From Salmonella enterica subsp. diarizonae (GTDB lineage Bacteria; Pseudomonadota; Gammaproteobacteria; Enterobacterales; Enterobacteriaceae): a stretch of 64,000 nt of DNA. The notes under the pieces were generated by a model, which saw nothing but the letters and a program-made list of their open reading frames with translations, was not told the origin of the DNA and searched no databases. The DNA is taken from the NCBI RefSeq assembly GCF_008692785.1, contig NZ_VXJV01000013.1, forward strand, positions 23,740 through 87,739. Reading direction: 5' to 3'. Shown here in pieces: positions 1 to 12,083 of this stretch (its first letter is position 1; the number at the start of each line of letters is the position of its first letter). The position numbers were made by a program, and so were the translations under genes.

Positions 1-426
1 GGCGTAGTGGATTATCTGATCAAGCCTTTTCAGGCCACGCGCTTTGAAGAAGCGCTAACTGGCTGGCTACGTAAGAAAACGGCAATGGAAAAACGCCAGT
101 ATTACGAACAGTCTGAGCTTGATCTGCTCATTCACGGCAATTCATCCAGCGAGCAGGAGCCTCGCCGGCTGCCAAAAGGGCTGACGCAGCAAACGCTACG
201 CACCTTATGCCAGTGGATTGATGCGCATCAGGAGCAGGAGTTTTCTACCGACGAGCTGGCCAACGAAGTGAATATCTCTCGCGTCTCCTGCCGTAAATAT
301 CTTATCTGGCTGGTGAATTGCCATATCTTGTTTACCAGCATTCATTACGGCGTGACCGGCAGACCGGTTTACCGCTACCGCGTTCAGCCGGAACATTACT
401 CTTTACTTAAACAATATTGTCAGTAA
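1..426 (+). CDS. dcuR: DcuR response regulator, C-terminal part
   Basis: The gene is cut by the left edge of the window; the frame is open from base 1 (GVVDYLIKPF) to the TAA at 424-426, giving the last 141 residues of a protein normally about 239 aa. The visible part holds the end of the receiver domain, including the conserved Lys-Pro of YLIKPF, a linker, and a C-terminal helix-turn-helix around NEVNISRVSCRKYL. In E. coli, DcuR is phosphorylated by the membrane fumarate sensor DcuS and activates dcuB, fumB and frdABCD under anaerobic C4-dicarboxylate growth. Its targets dcuB and fumB lie directly downstream here. Identity is from close match to the remembered K-12 protein. Confidence 0.96.
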   Translation, partial: GVVDYLIKPFQATRFEEALTGWLRKKTAMEKRQYYEQSELDLLIHGNSSSEQEPRRLPKGLTQQTLRTLCQWIDAHQEQEFSTDELANEVNISRVSCRKYLIWLVNCHILFTSIHYGVTGRPVYRYRVQPEHYSLLKQYCQ

Positions 427-742
427 GGATACAGCATAAATCTGACGCGAAGCGTTATATATTGGTAACAATTATTATAACAATATAAATAAAAACGCTA
501 TCACATTAATAACAAATCAGGAAAATTGTGTCAGATCAAATATACCCAACGTAGGCCAGTTAACGTTATTTTCTATAATTACAGCGCCATGCGCTGTTTT
601 TAATTTCAAAACGCTAACAAAAGTTAATTAAGTATTATCCCCTGCCGAGAGTGTGTATTTTTATTAAAAAAGGGATTGGTCCGGAATTTTCCTGACACTT
701 AAATAAAATTACGTTTGTAGCAATGGAGCTCGTGCTACGCCT
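427..742. other. dcuR-dcuB intergenic region, 5' part
   Basis: This AT-rich stretch carries no convincing gene. It contains the candidate FNR site at 526-539 and probably the upstream control region of dcuB. No clear rho-independent terminator for dcuR was seen. Confidence 0.5.
526..539 (+). promoter_or_regulatory. candidate FNR site upstream of dcuB
   Basis: TTGTGTCAGATCAA resembles the FNR consensus TTGAT-N4-ATCAA, with the right half perfect and two mismatches in the left half. DcuB is FNR-activated in E. coli. The site is about 600 bp from the dcuB start, which is far, so the assignment is weak. Confidence 0.3.
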
Positions 743-1141
743 ATGGACAATACGTATATTTGTGAGCAGAAACTCGTCTCCAGACGCCATACGAATAATT
801 TAGAAAAATGGCGTGATAATGATCACACAAGTCACATTCTGTATGATTTATACGCTGACGAGACGCGAAAACTAAATAAAATATACCTGTTTTTCAAACA
901 GATATATTTTAACCTCCTGCTCTCATTCGTTTCACCTGCCCATCGCCAGAGGGTGATTCCCTCTGAACATCACCATCGTAAGAAAATAATTACTTAAAGC
1001 AACTCTGTAAAACGCTTAACCGTTAATCGTCGCCACTGGCGCATTGAATATTCGCCACTTCCTGATGTTCATTCATACAAATCAGAAGATGGCTGTGATC
1101 CATTTATCAAAATTGACTGGGTTTATCGCGAGGGTAAATAA
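743..1141 (+). pseudogene. small broken ORF of unknown function
   Basis: An ATG at 743 opens an 84-codon frame (MDNTYICEQKL...) that stops at TAA 995-997. The same frame then continues open to TAA 1139-1141 with a protein-like sequence (RRHWRIEYSPLPDV... [12 protein letters not shown]), ending 2 bp before the dcuB ATG at 1144. Seen: two in-frame open segments separated by one stop. Inferred: a gene of about 132 codons with one nonsense mutation, or an 84-aa gene followed by chance coding. I do not recognise the family. E. coli K-12 has, as far as I recall, no gene between dcuR and dcuB. A possible ribosome site (GGAG at 725-728) is rather far from the ATG. Confidence 0.4.
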
Positions 1142-1143
1142 AA

Positions 1144-2484
1144 ATGTTATTTAGTATACAGCTTCTCATAATATTAATATGTCTGTTTTATGGCGCCCGA
1201 AAGGGAGGGATCGCGCTCGGGTTGCTGGGCGGTATCGGTCTGGTCATTCTGGTGTTTGTTTTCCATCTCCAGCCAGGTAAACCGCCCGTTGACGTAATGC
1301 TGGTAATTATCGCGGTAGTCGCCGCGTCGGCAACATTACAAGCGTCAGGCGGTCTGGATGTGATGTTGCAGATTGCCGAAAAGCTGCTGCGCCGCAACCC
1401 CAAATATGTCTCTATTGTGGCGCCGTTCGTCACCTGTACCCTGACGATTCTGTGTGGTACAGGCCACGTGGTCTACACCATTTTGCCGATTATCTACGAC
1501 GTAGCGATCAAGAATAATATCCGTCCGGAACGTCCAATGGCGGCCAGTTCTATCGGCGCGCAAATGGGCATCATCGCCAGTCCGGTTTCCGTCGCTGTTG
1601 TTTCTCTGGTGGCAATGCTGGGCAACGTAACTTTTGATGGCAGGCATCTGGAATTCCTCGATCTGTTGTCTATCACCATCCCCTCTACCCTGCTCGGCAT
1701 CCTGGCGATAGGCATTTTTAGCTGGTTCCGCGGTAAAGATCTGGATAAAGACGAAGCGTTTCAGAAATTTATTTCCGTACCGGAAAACCGTCAGTACGTG
1801 TACGGCGATACCGCGACGCTGCTGGATAAAAAACTGCCGAAAAGCAACTGGCTGGCGATGTGGATCTTCCTGGCGGCTATCGCCGTGGTCGCTATCCTGG
1901 GGGCAGACTCCGACTTACGCCCTACCTTCGGCGGCAAACCGTTGTCGATGGTGCTGGTCATTCAGATGTTCATGCTGCTGACCGGGGCGCTCATTATCAT
2001 CCTGACCAAAACCAATCCTGCGTCTATCTCAAAAAATGAAGTCTTTCGTTCCGGTATGATTGCGATTGTCGCGGTATACGGGATCGCCTGGATGGCGGAA
2101 ACCATGTTCGGCGCGCACATGTCGGAAATTCAGGGCGTGCTGGGTGAAATGGTCAAAGAGTATCCGTGGGCCTACGCCATCGTTCTGCTGTTGGTCTCCA
2201 AGTTTGTTAACTCCCAGGCGGCAGCGCTGGCGGCGATTGTTCCCGTCGCGCTGGCTATCGGCGTCGATCCGGCGTATATCGTGGCCTCTGCGCCGGCATG
2301 TTATGGCTACTACATCCTGCCGACCTACCCAAGCGATCTGGCGGCGATTCAGTTTGACCGTTCCGGCACGACCCATATTGGCCGCTTCGTCATTAACCAC
2401 AGCTTCATTCTGCCGGGTTTGATTGGCGTAAGCGTCTCCTGCGTCTTTGGCTGGATCTTTGCCGCAATGTACGGATTCCTGTAA
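1144..2484 (+). CDS. dcuB: anaerobic C4-dicarboxylate transporter DcuB
   Basis: This 446-aa inner-membrane protein matches DcuB in length and sequence. It has about twelve hydrophobic segments, starting with an N-terminal helix (residues 2-20) and ending in a helix before the C-terminal GFL. DcuB exchanges external fumarate, malate or aspartate for internal succinate during anaerobic fumarate respiration. In E. coli it also acts as co-sensor with DcuS. fumB follows 95 bp downstream on the same strand, separated by a GC-rich stem-loop at 2491-2520, so the two are probably partly co-transcribed. Expression is expected to depend on DcuR and FNR. Confidence 0.97.
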   Translation: MLFSIQLLIILICLFYGARKGGIALGLLGGIGLVILVFVFHLQPGKPPVDVMLVIIAVVAASATLQASGGLDVMLQIAEKLLRRNPKYVSIVAPFVTCTLTILCGTGHVVYTILPIIYDVAIKNNIRPERPMAASSIGAQMGIIASPVSVAVVSLVAMLGNVTFDGRHLEFLDLLSITIPSTLLGILAIGIFSWFRGKDLDKDEAFQKFISVPENRQYVYGDTATLLDKKLPKSNWLAMWIFLAAIAVVAILGADSDLRPTFGGKPLSMVLVIQMFMLLTGALIIILTKTNPASISKNEVFRSGMIAIVAVYGIAWMAETMFGAHMSEIQGVLGEMVKEYPWAYAIVLLLVSKFVNSQAAALAAIVPVALAIGVDPAYIVASAPACYGYYILPTYPSDLAAIQFDRSGTTHIGRFVINHSFILPGLIGVSVSCVFGWIFAAMYGFL

Positions 2485-2490
2485 TGGCAG

Positions 2491-2520
2491 CGCGCGCCGC
2501 CCGGTTATGCGCGGCGCGCG
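2491..2520 (+). terminator. GC-rich stem-loop between dcuB and fumB
   Basis: A perfect 10-bp inverted repeat (CGCGCGCCGC / GCGGCGCGCG) has a 10-base loop. No U-tract follows, so it is more likely a transcript-stabilising or attenuating hairpin than a full terminator. Confidence 0.5.
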
Positions 2521-2579
2521 ACTTAGAGTCTGGCCCATTAGGCTCTTAATACATTTTCTTACTATTAGGCTGGAAGCAC

Positions 2580-4226
2580 ATGTCGAAAAAAGAGTTTATC
2601 TATCAGGCGCCTTTCCCGATGGGAGAGGACAAAACAGAGTATTATCTGCTCACCTCCGATTATGTCAGCGTCAGTGAATTCAACGGAGAATCTATCCTCA
2701 ACGTTGAGCCGCAGGCGTTAACGTTGTTGGCTCAGCAAGCCTTCCACGACGCATCTTTCATGCTCCGCCCTGAACACCAGCAGCAAGTCGCCGCCATTCT
2801 CCACGACCCCGAAGCCAGCGAAAACGACAAATACGTGGCGCTGCAATTCCTGAGAAACTCCGAGATCGCCGCCAAAGGCGTTCTGCCAACCTGCCAGGAT
2901 ACCGGCACGGCGATTATCATGGGTAAAAAAGGCCAACGTGTCTGGACGGGCGGCGGCGATGAAGCCGCACTCTCCAAAGGCGTATTCAATACCTATATCG
3001 AAGATAACCTGCGCTACTCGCAGAACGCGCCGCTGGATATGTACAAAGAGGTTAATACCGGCAGCAACCTGCCAGCGCAAATCGATCTCTATGCCGTCGA
3101 CGGCGACGAGTACAAGTTCCTCTGCGTGGCGAAAGGCGGCGGTTCAGCAAACAAAACGTATCTCTATCAGGAGACTAAAGCGCTGCTCACCCCTGGTAAG
3201 CTGAAAAACTTCCTCGTTGAGAAAATGCGCACGCTGGGCACCGCGGCCTGCCCGCCATACCATATCGCATTTGTCATTGGCGGCACCTCGGCGGAAAGCA
3301 CGCTGAAAACCGTAAAACTCGCCAGCACTCACTATTACGACGCGCTGCCGACGGAAGGTAACGAGCACGGCCAGGCATTCCGCGATCTCCACCTGGAACA
3401 GGAACTGCTGGAAGAAGCGCAAAAACTTGGCCTCGGCGCCCAGTTCGGCGGGAAATATTTCGCCCACGATATTCGCGTGATTCGCCTGCCGCGTCACGGC
3501 GCCTCCTGTCCGGTGGGGATGGGCGTCTCCTGCTCGGCAGACCGTAACATTAAAGCGAAAATTAACCGCGAAGGCATCTGGATCGAAAAACTGGAACACA
3601 ATCCGGGCCAGTATATTCCGCCAGCGCTGCGTCAGGCGGGCGAAGGCGACGCGGTGAAAGTCGATCTCAACCGCCCGATGAAAGAGATCCTCGCCCAGCT
3701 ATCACAGTATCCGGTCTCGACTCGCCTGTCGCTGACGGGCACCATTATCGTGGGTCGCGATATCGCCCACGCGAAGCTAAAAGAGCGTATCGAATCCGGC
3801 GAAGGTCTGCCGCAGTACATTAAAGACCATCCCATCTATTACGCAGGTCCGGCAAAAACCCCGGCAGGTTATCCATCTGGCTCATTAGGCCCCACCACCG
3901 CAGGCCGAATGGACTCTTATGTCGATCTGCTGCAATCCCACGGCGGCAGTATGATCATGCTGGCGAAAGGCAACCGTAGCCAGCAGGTCACGGATGCCTG
4001 TAAAAAACACGGCGGTTTTTATTTGGGCAGTATCGGCGGCCCGGCGGCGGTACTGGCGCAGCAGAGCATTAAGCATCTGGAGTGCGTCGAGTATCCGGAA
4101 CTCGGCATGGAAGCTATCTGGAAAATTGAAGTAGAAGATTTCCCGGCCTTTATCCTGGTGGATGACAAAGGCAACGATTTCTTCCAGCAGATTGTCAGCA
4201 AACAGTGCGCTAACTGCGCGAAATAA
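2580..4226 (+). CDS. fumB: anaerobic class I fumarate hydratase FumB
   Basis: The 548-aa product matches class I (iron-sulfur, oxygen-labile) fumarases. It interconverts malate and fumarate in the cytosol and supplies fumarate as terminal electron acceptor in anaerobiosis. The cysteines expected to hold the 4Fe-4S cluster are present: C105 in LPTCQDTGT, one near 224 in TAACPPYH, and one near 318 in GASCPVGMG. Position after dcuB makes it FumB rather than the aerobic paralogue FumA. The ATG at 2580 gives the family length. A stem-loop (4234-4254) and a REP element follow before the convergent melB. Confidence 0.96.
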   Translation: MSKKEFIYQAPFPMGEDKTEYYLLTSDYVSVSEFNGESILNVEPQALTLLAQQAFHDASFMLRPEHQQQVAAILHDPEASENDKYVALQFLRNSEIAAKGVLPTCQDTGTAIIMGKKGQRVWTGGGDEAALSKGVFNTYIEDNLRYSQNAPLDMYKEVNTGSNLPAQIDLYAVDGDEYKFLCVAKGGGSANKTYLYQETKALLTPGKLKNFLVEKMRTLGTAACPPYHIAFVIGGTSAESTLKTVKLASTHYYDALPTEGNEHGQAFRDLHLEQELLEEAQKLGLGAQFGGKYFAHDIRVIRLPRHGASCPVGMGVSCSADRNIKAKINREGIWIEKLEHNPGQYIPPALRQAGEGDAVKVDLNRPMKEILAQLSQYPVSTRLSLTGTIIVGRDIAHAKLKERIESGEGLPQYIKDHPIYYAGPAKTPAGYPSGSLGPTTAGRMDSYVDLLQSHGGSMIMLAKGNRSQQVTDACKKHGGFYLGSIGGPAAVLAQQSIKHLECVEYPELGMEAIWKIEVEDFPAFILVDDKGNDFFQQIVSKQCANCAK

Positions 4227-4233
4227 CCTGGCA

Positions 4234-4254
4234 GGCCCGGCATTCTCCCGGGCC
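4234..4254. terminator. stem-loop after fumB
   Basis: GGCCCGG / CCGGGCC with a 7-base loop lies 8 bp after the fumB stop codon. No clear U-tract follows. Confidence 0.5.
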
Positions 4255-4270
4255 GCGTTATCGGTTAATT

Positions 4271-4298
4271 GCCGGATGGCGCTACGCTTATCCGGCCT
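4271..4298. repeat. REP element
   Basis: GCCGGATGGCGCTACGC followed by TTATCCGGCC is a typical enterobacterial REP palindrome, placed between the convergent fumB and melB. Confidence 0.8.
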
Positions 4299-4314
4299 GG
4301 ACGAGAGACCATGC

Positions 4315-7184
<2,870 letters not shown>

Positions 7185-7263
7185 GACTCTCCAGAACAGT
7201 AGTGAACACCTTCATGGTGGCACGCGTTCCCGGTGAAAACCTCCGTCTTCCCCAATGAGCATT

Positions 7264-7313
7264 CCCGAAAACTCAGATCGTATGCTGACGCGCGGAAGAT
7301 CTGAGTTTTTGGG
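7264..7313. promoter_or_regulatory. large inverted repeat in melA-melR control region
   Basis: The arms at 7264-7279 and 7298-7313 are complementary over 16 bp with one mismatch (core AAAACTCAGATC / GATCTGAGTTTT) and separated by 18 bp. It lies between the divergent melA (start 7184) and melR (start 7453). MelR binds paired 18-bp sites in this interval in E. coli, so a MelR operator pair is likely; CRP sites were not resolved. Confidence 0.5.
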
Positions 7314-7452
7314 ACAAAATAGCGTAAAAAGCAGAGTATTCGGCCTGATAGTCAGACTACGCTCTACAATACCGACGGATTCTGTGTCCGGATTCCCGGT
7401 TTCCTCCCTGCTAAACGCGCATAATTCTGATAATTCAGGAAATGGAGTGACG

Positions 7453-8385
7453 ATGAGTACGCAGCCAATAACCTTTCTCCCGCCCGACCCGCACATGTGC
7501 AACGGTGATGAAAAGCAAACCCGTAGCCCGTTGTCGCTCTATTCTGAATATCAACGGCTGGACGTTGAACTGAGGCCGCCGCACAGGATGGCCAGCAGTC
7601 ACTGGCATGGGCAAGTGGAAGTGAATGTTCCGTTTGACGGCGATGTGGAGTATTTAATCAACAATGAAGTCGTGCAGATAAAGCAGGGACATATCACCCT
7701 GTTTTGGGCCTGTACGCCGCACCAGCTTACCCGCCCCGGTAATTGCCGACAGATGGCGATTTTCAGTTTGCCGATGCACCTGTTTCTCTCCTGGCCGCTG
7801 GCTCGCGATCTTATCAACCACGTCACGCACGGGATGGTGGTAAAATCGCTGGCGACCCAGCAACTTAGTACCTTTGAAGTATTGCGCTGGCAACAGGAAA
7901 CAAGCAGCCCGAATGAGCAAATTCGTCAGTTGGCGATCGATGAGATCGGCCTGATGCTTAAACGCTTTAGCCTTTCCGGCTGGCAACCCATTTTGCTCAA
8001 TAAAACATCACGCACCCACAAGAATAGCGTCTCACGCCATGCGCAGTTTTACGTAAGCCAGATGCTGGGATTTATTGCCGATAACTACGATCAGGCGCTA
8101 ACCATTAACGACGTCGCGGAGCATGTCAAACTCAATGCTAATTACGCGATGGGAATATTCCAGCGGGTCATGCAACTGACGATGAAGCAGTACATCACGG
8201 CGATGCGCATCAATCACGTACGCGCCTTATTGAGCGATACTGACAAAACGATCCTCGATGTCGCTCTGACTGCCGGATTCCGATCCAGCAGCCGTTTTTA
8301 CAGTACTTTCAGCAAATTTGTCGGCATGTCGCCGCAACAATACCGCAAGCTAAGCCAGCAACGGCGCCAGACGATGCCCGGCTGA
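7453..8385 (+). CDS. melR: melibiose operon activator MelR (AraC family)
   Basis: The 310-aa regulator has an N-terminal cupin-like melibiose-binding domain (SHWHGQVEVNVPFDGDVEYL near residues 45-65) and a C-terminal double helix-turn-helix of AraC type (about 210-300, ending GMSPQQYRKLSQQRR). With melibiose and CRP it activates melAB; without sugar it represses its own promoter. The ATG at 7453 has GGAGTGA just upstream. An upstream ATG at 7255 would run through the operator region and was rejected. The N-terminus is a few residues longer than in E. coli (302 aa). Confidence 0.95.
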   Translation: MSTQPITFLPPDPHMCNGDEKQTRSPLSLYSEYQRLDVELRPPHRMASSHWHGQVEVNVPFDGDVEYLINNEVVQIKQGHITLFWACTPHQLTRPGNCRQMAIFSLPMHLFLSWPLARDLINHVTHGMVVKSLATQQLSTFEVLRWQQETSSPNEQIRQLAIDEIGLMLKRFSLSGWQPILLNKTSRTHKNSVSRHAQFYVSQMLGFIADNYDQALTINDVAEHVKLNANYAMGIFQRVMQLTMKQYITAMRINHVRALLSDTDKTILDVALTAGFRSSSRFYSTFSKFVGMSPQQYRKLSQQRRQTMPG

Positions 8386-8614
8386 AACCGGATACCACTA
8401 TCAGCCAAAAAAATAATTCACCTGTCGATAAACCGTGGGTGAAATGGCACGCTATAAATAATTAACTAATTGTTTATTAAAAAATAATATCAATAACAGG
8501 CTATTGTTTAACCACTTTACACCCCCTATTTGACGGGGTAATACTTGCCCACGTCACATTCATACGGCGGGTCGGCAAGGCGTAAATTGCACGGCCTCCA
8601 CAACCGGGTAAAAG

Positions 8615-10885
8615 ATGATGAAAGTATTAATTGTTGAAAGTGAGTTTCTGCATCAGGACACCTGGGTTGGCAACGCGGTTGAGCGTCTGGCGGATGCCTT
8701 GAGCCAACAAAATATTACCGTCATTAAATCGACATCCTTCGATGACGGTTATGCCATCTTGTCCGCGAACGAAGCCATTGACTGTCTGATGTTCAGCTAT
8801 CAAATGGAACAACCGGATGAGCACCTGAGTGTCAGGCAATTGATCGGTAAGCTTCACGAGCGTCAGCAAAACGTACCCGTTTTCCTGTTAGGCGACAGGG
8901 AAAAAGCGACGGCATCGCTGGACCGCGACCTGCTGGAGCTTGTCGATGAGTTCGCCTGGATTCTGGAAGACACCGCTGACTTTATCGCCGGACGCGCCGT
9001 TGCCGCCATGACCCGGTATCGCCAGCAACTGTTACCGCCGCTGTTTAACGCGTTGATGAAATACAGCGACATTCATGAATACTCATGGGCGGCGCCTGGA
9101 CACCAGGGCGGCGTCGGCTTCACTAAAACGCCTGCCGGTCGCTTTTATCACGATTATTATGGCGAAAACCTGTTCCGCAGCGACATGGGGATTGAGCGTA
9201 CCACGCTTGGTTCACTACTCGACCATACCGGCGCGTTTGGCGAAAGCGAGAAAAACGCCGCCCGCGTATTCGGCGCCGACCGCTCCTGGTCCGTGGTTGT
9301 CGGGACCTCCGGCTCTAACCGCACTATTATGCAGGCCTGTATGACGGATAATGATGTCGTCGTACTGGATCGTAACTGCCATAAATCCATCGAACAGGGG
9401 CTGATCCTCACCGGGGCCAAACCGGTATATATGGTGCCAAGCCGTAACCGTTACGGCATTATCGGGCCAATCTACCCGCAGGAAATGCAGCCTGAAACCT
9501 TGCAGAAAAAAATCAGCGCCAGCCCGCTGACCAAAACCAAAGCCGGACAGAAACCTTCTTACAGCGTGGTGACCAACTGTACCTATGACGGCGTATGCTA
9601 TAACGCCAAAGAGGCGCAGGATCTGCTGGCAAAAACCAGCGATCGCATTCACTTCGACGAAGCATGGTACGGCTATGCGCGCTTCAACCCGATTTATTGC
9701 GATCACTACGCGATGCGCGGCGAGCCAGGCGACCATAACGGTCCGACCGTTTTTGCCACCCACTCTACTCACAAACTGCTGAACGCGCTTTCACAAGCCT
9801 CCTACATCCACGTTCGTGAAGGCCGCGGCGCGGTGAATTTCTCCCGCTTCAACCAGGCGTATATGATGCATGCCACCACCTCTCCGTTATATGCCATCTG
9901 CGCATCCAACGATGTGGCGGTATCGATGATGGACGGCAACAGCGGCCTGTCGCTCACTCAGGAGGTGATTGACGAAGCGGTCGATTTCCGTCAGGCGATG
10001 GCGCGTCTTTATAAAGAGTTTACTGACGAAGGCGACTGGTTCTTTAAACCGTGGAATAAAGATGTCGTCACCGATCCACAAACCGGTAAAACGTATGACT
10101 TCGCTGACGCGCCGGCAAAACTATTGGCTACCGACCAGAACTGTTGGGTCATGCGCCCCGGGGAAACCTGGCACGGCTTTAAAGACCTGCCGGATAACTG
10201 GAGTATGCTGGACCCGATCAAAGTCAGTATCCTGGCGCCGGGTATGGGCGACGATGGCAAACTGGAAGCATCCGGTGTACCTGCTGCGCTGGTCACGGCA
10301 TGGCTTGGCCGCCACGGTATCGTGCCGACCCGCACCACCGACTTCCAGATTATGTTCCTGTTCTCCATGGGGGTCACTCGCGGGAAATGGGGGACGTTGA
10401 TCAACACACTGTGTTCCTTCAAACACCATTACGACGCGAATACGCCGCTGGCGCAGGTGATGCCGGAACTGGTGCAGGATTATCCTGACACTTACGCGAA
10501 CATGGGTATTCATGATCTGGGCGATAAAATGTTTGCCTGGCTACGTGAAAATAACCCAGGCGCCCGTCTCAACGCCGCTTATTCCACCCTGCCGGCCGCG
10601 GAAATCACCCCGCGCGACGCCTACAACGCGATCGTGAACGACAATATTGAAATGGTGGCGATTGAAAATCTGCCGGGTCGCATTGCGGCGAACTCCGTTA
10701 TTCCTTACCCGCCAGGAATCCCGATGCTCCTCTCCGGCGAAAACTTTGGCGATGAAAACAGTCCGCAGGTGGGTTACTTACGCTCGCTGCAATCCTGGGA
10801 TCATCACTTCCCTGGCTTTGAGCATGAAACCGAAGGCACGGAAATTATTGATGGCGTATATCACGTTATGTGCGTGAAAGCCTAA
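8615..10885 (+). CDS. adiA: biodegradative (acid-inducible) arginine decarboxylase AdiA
   Basis: The 756-aa PLP-dependent enzyme converts arginine to agmatine and CO2, consuming an intracellular proton. It is the catalytic half of arginine-dependent acid resistance, paired with AdiC. An N-terminal receiver-like wing domain (about 1-130) is followed by the fold type I decarboxylase core; the PLP Schiff-base lysine is in HSTHKLLN (about 386). Met 1 and Met 2 are both plausible starts. A strong terminator follows at 10965, and adiY and adiC lie downstream in the same direction. Confidence 0.97.
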   Translation: MMKVLIVESEFLHQDTWVGNAVERLADALSQQNITVIKSTSFDDGYAILSANEAIDCLMFSYQMEQPDEHLSVRQLIGKLHERQQNVPVFLLGDREKATASLDRDLLELVDEFAWILEDTADFIAGRAVAAMTRYRQQLLPPLFNALMKYSDIHEYSWAAPGHQGGVGFTKTPAGRFYHDYYGENLFRSDMGIERTTLGSLLDHTGAFGESEKNAARVFGADRSWSVVVGTSGSNRTIMQACMTDNDVVVLDRNCHKSIEQGLILTGAKPVYMVPSRNRYGIIGPIYPQEMQPETLQKKISASPLTKTKAGQKPSYSVVTNCTYDGVCYNAKEAQDLLAKTSDRIHFDEAWYGYARFNPIYCDHYAMRGEPGDHNGPTVFATHSTHKLLNALSQASYIHVREGRGAVNFSRFNQAYMMHATTSPLYAICASNDVAVSMMDGNSGLSLTQEVIDEAVDFRQAMARLYKEFTDEGDWFFKPWNKDVVTDPQTGKTYDFADAPAKLLATDQNCWVMRPGETWHGFKDLPDNWSMLDPIKVSILAPGMGDDGKLEASGVPAALVTAWLGRHGIVPTRTTDFQIMFLFSMGVTRGKWGTLINTLCSFKHHYDANTPLAQVMPELVQDYPDTYANMGIHDLGDKMFAWLRENNPGARLNAAYSTLPAAEITPRDAYNAIVNDNIEMVAIENLPGRIAANSVIPYPPGIPMLLSGENFGDENSPQVGYLRSLQSWDHHFPGFEHETEGTEIIDGVYHVMCVKA

Positions 10886-10964
10886 TCACAGAGAGTCTTT
10901 TTTTGAGGATGGCATGTATTCCCTGAGTATTGCTGCAAAACAATAATACTGTCATACCTTTTTT

Positions 10965-10991
10965 GCGCGGGCCCCATCCCGCGCTTTTTTT
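10965..10991 (+). terminator. rho-independent terminator of adiA
   Basis: GCGCGGG / CCCGCGC stem with a six-base loop, followed by seven T residues. Confidence 0.9.
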
Positions 10992-11018
10992 ATACAAAAA
11001 TTACAGGTTGCCACTCGC

Positions 11019-11062
11019 GTACAAATTTTTGTACACCCTAATTCATCGTACAAATATTGTAA
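11019..11062. promoter_or_regulatory. repeated GTACAAAT palindromes upstream of adiY
   Basis: GTACAAATTTTTGTAC (11019-11034) is an inverted repeat with 7-bp arms. A related element, GTACAAATATTGTAA, lies at 11048-11062, 29 bp further on. Their place in the leader of a regulator gene suggests paired operator sites, perhaps for AdiY itself or an acid/anaerobic regulator; the protein is not identifiable from sequence alone. Confidence 0.35.
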
Positions 11063-11182
11063 TATTATTCAGGAAAGTTATTTTAATGCAGTTTCAATTC
11101 ATCACACAATTGACTCAACCCCCGTTATCTCTCCCGTTTGGCGAGATCCGGTCTTTTATGTTCATATTCCAGGAGTTCGGGT

Positions 11183-11944
11183 ATGAGGATTTGCAGCAAC
11201 GAGCCTTGCATAGTGGTATTAACCGAAAAAGACACATGGTTACGAGTAAATGGTAAGGAGCCAATCAGTTTAAAAGCGAATCATATGGCCATTCTGGCTT
11301 GTGAAAATAACGTTATCGATATTTCATCATTAAATAGCGTGCTAGTAATACAAGTGAGTCGCAATAATATTAAAGACTATTTACAATTCCTGAATAAAGA
11401 TCTCTCACACCTACCCATCTGGCAACGCAACGCAGATCCCTTATTGACCGCCACCTGTCTGACGCCAGATATTTTCAGGGTCGCCGTCCGCTACAGCGCG
11501 ATGGAAACACAGGATGAAATTGCTATTGAACGTACTCGTTCTCTCCTTTTCACCGTTTTATCCCGCTTTCTTGACCACAAAAAATTCATCTCTTTGTTAA
11601 TGCATATGCTGCGTAGCCGCATCAGCGACAGCGTTTATCACATCATCCAGAGCGATATTCATAAAGACTGGAATCTGAGCGCCGTCGCCAGTTGCCTATG
11701 TCTGAGCCCAAGTTTGTTAAAGAAAAAACTCAAAAATGAGAATACCAGTTATAGCCAAATAATCACCACCTGCCGAATGCGTTATGCCGTAAACCAATTA
11801 TTAATGGATGGAAAGAATATCTCGCAAGTCTCACAGCTTTGTGGGTATAACAGCACGTCGTACTTTATTTCCGTGTTTAAAGAGTTTTATGGTATGACCC
11901 CCCTGCATTATGTTAGCCAACATCGGGAACGATCAGCCGCCTAA
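11183..11944 (+). CDS. adiY: AraC-family activator AdiY
   Basis: The 253-aa regulator activates adiA and adiC in acidic, anaerobic, rich conditions in E. coli. The C-terminal HTH pair spans about residues 145-250 (SDIHKDWNLSAVASCLCLSPSLLKKKL, then ISQVSQLCGYNSTSYFISVFK). The start at 11183 (MRICSNEPC) matches E. coli AdiY and has AGGAG seven bases upstream; a longer frame from 11138 is not supported. It sits between adiA and adiC, all on the same strand. Confidence 0.94.
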   Translation: MRICSNEPCIVVLTEKDTWLRVNGKEPISLKANHMAILACENNVIDISSLNSVLVIQVSRNNIKDYLQFLNKDLSHLPIWQRNADPLLTATCLTPDIFRVAVRYSAMETQDEIAIERTRSLLFTVLSRFLDHKKFISLLMHMLRSRISDSVYHIIQSDIHKDWNLSAVASCLCLSPSLLKKKLKNENTSYSQIITTCRMRYAVNQLLMDGKNISQVSQLCGYNSTSYFISVFKEFYGMTPLHYVSQHRERSAA

Positions 11945-12083
11945 TTTTTACACACTCAACGATAAGACACGATAATATCAGCATTGGCGATAACCTGTCT
12001 CCGATATAATTCAGCAGCATTCTAAGGGGGTATGATACGACGTAATTTATCGTAACGAAGTCACCTTTTCAGGAGTCCAAATT

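Noticed and set aside
10930..11256. 108-codon frame between adiA and adiY
   Set aside because: It runs through the adiA terminator and overlaps the adiY start; composition is not protein-like.
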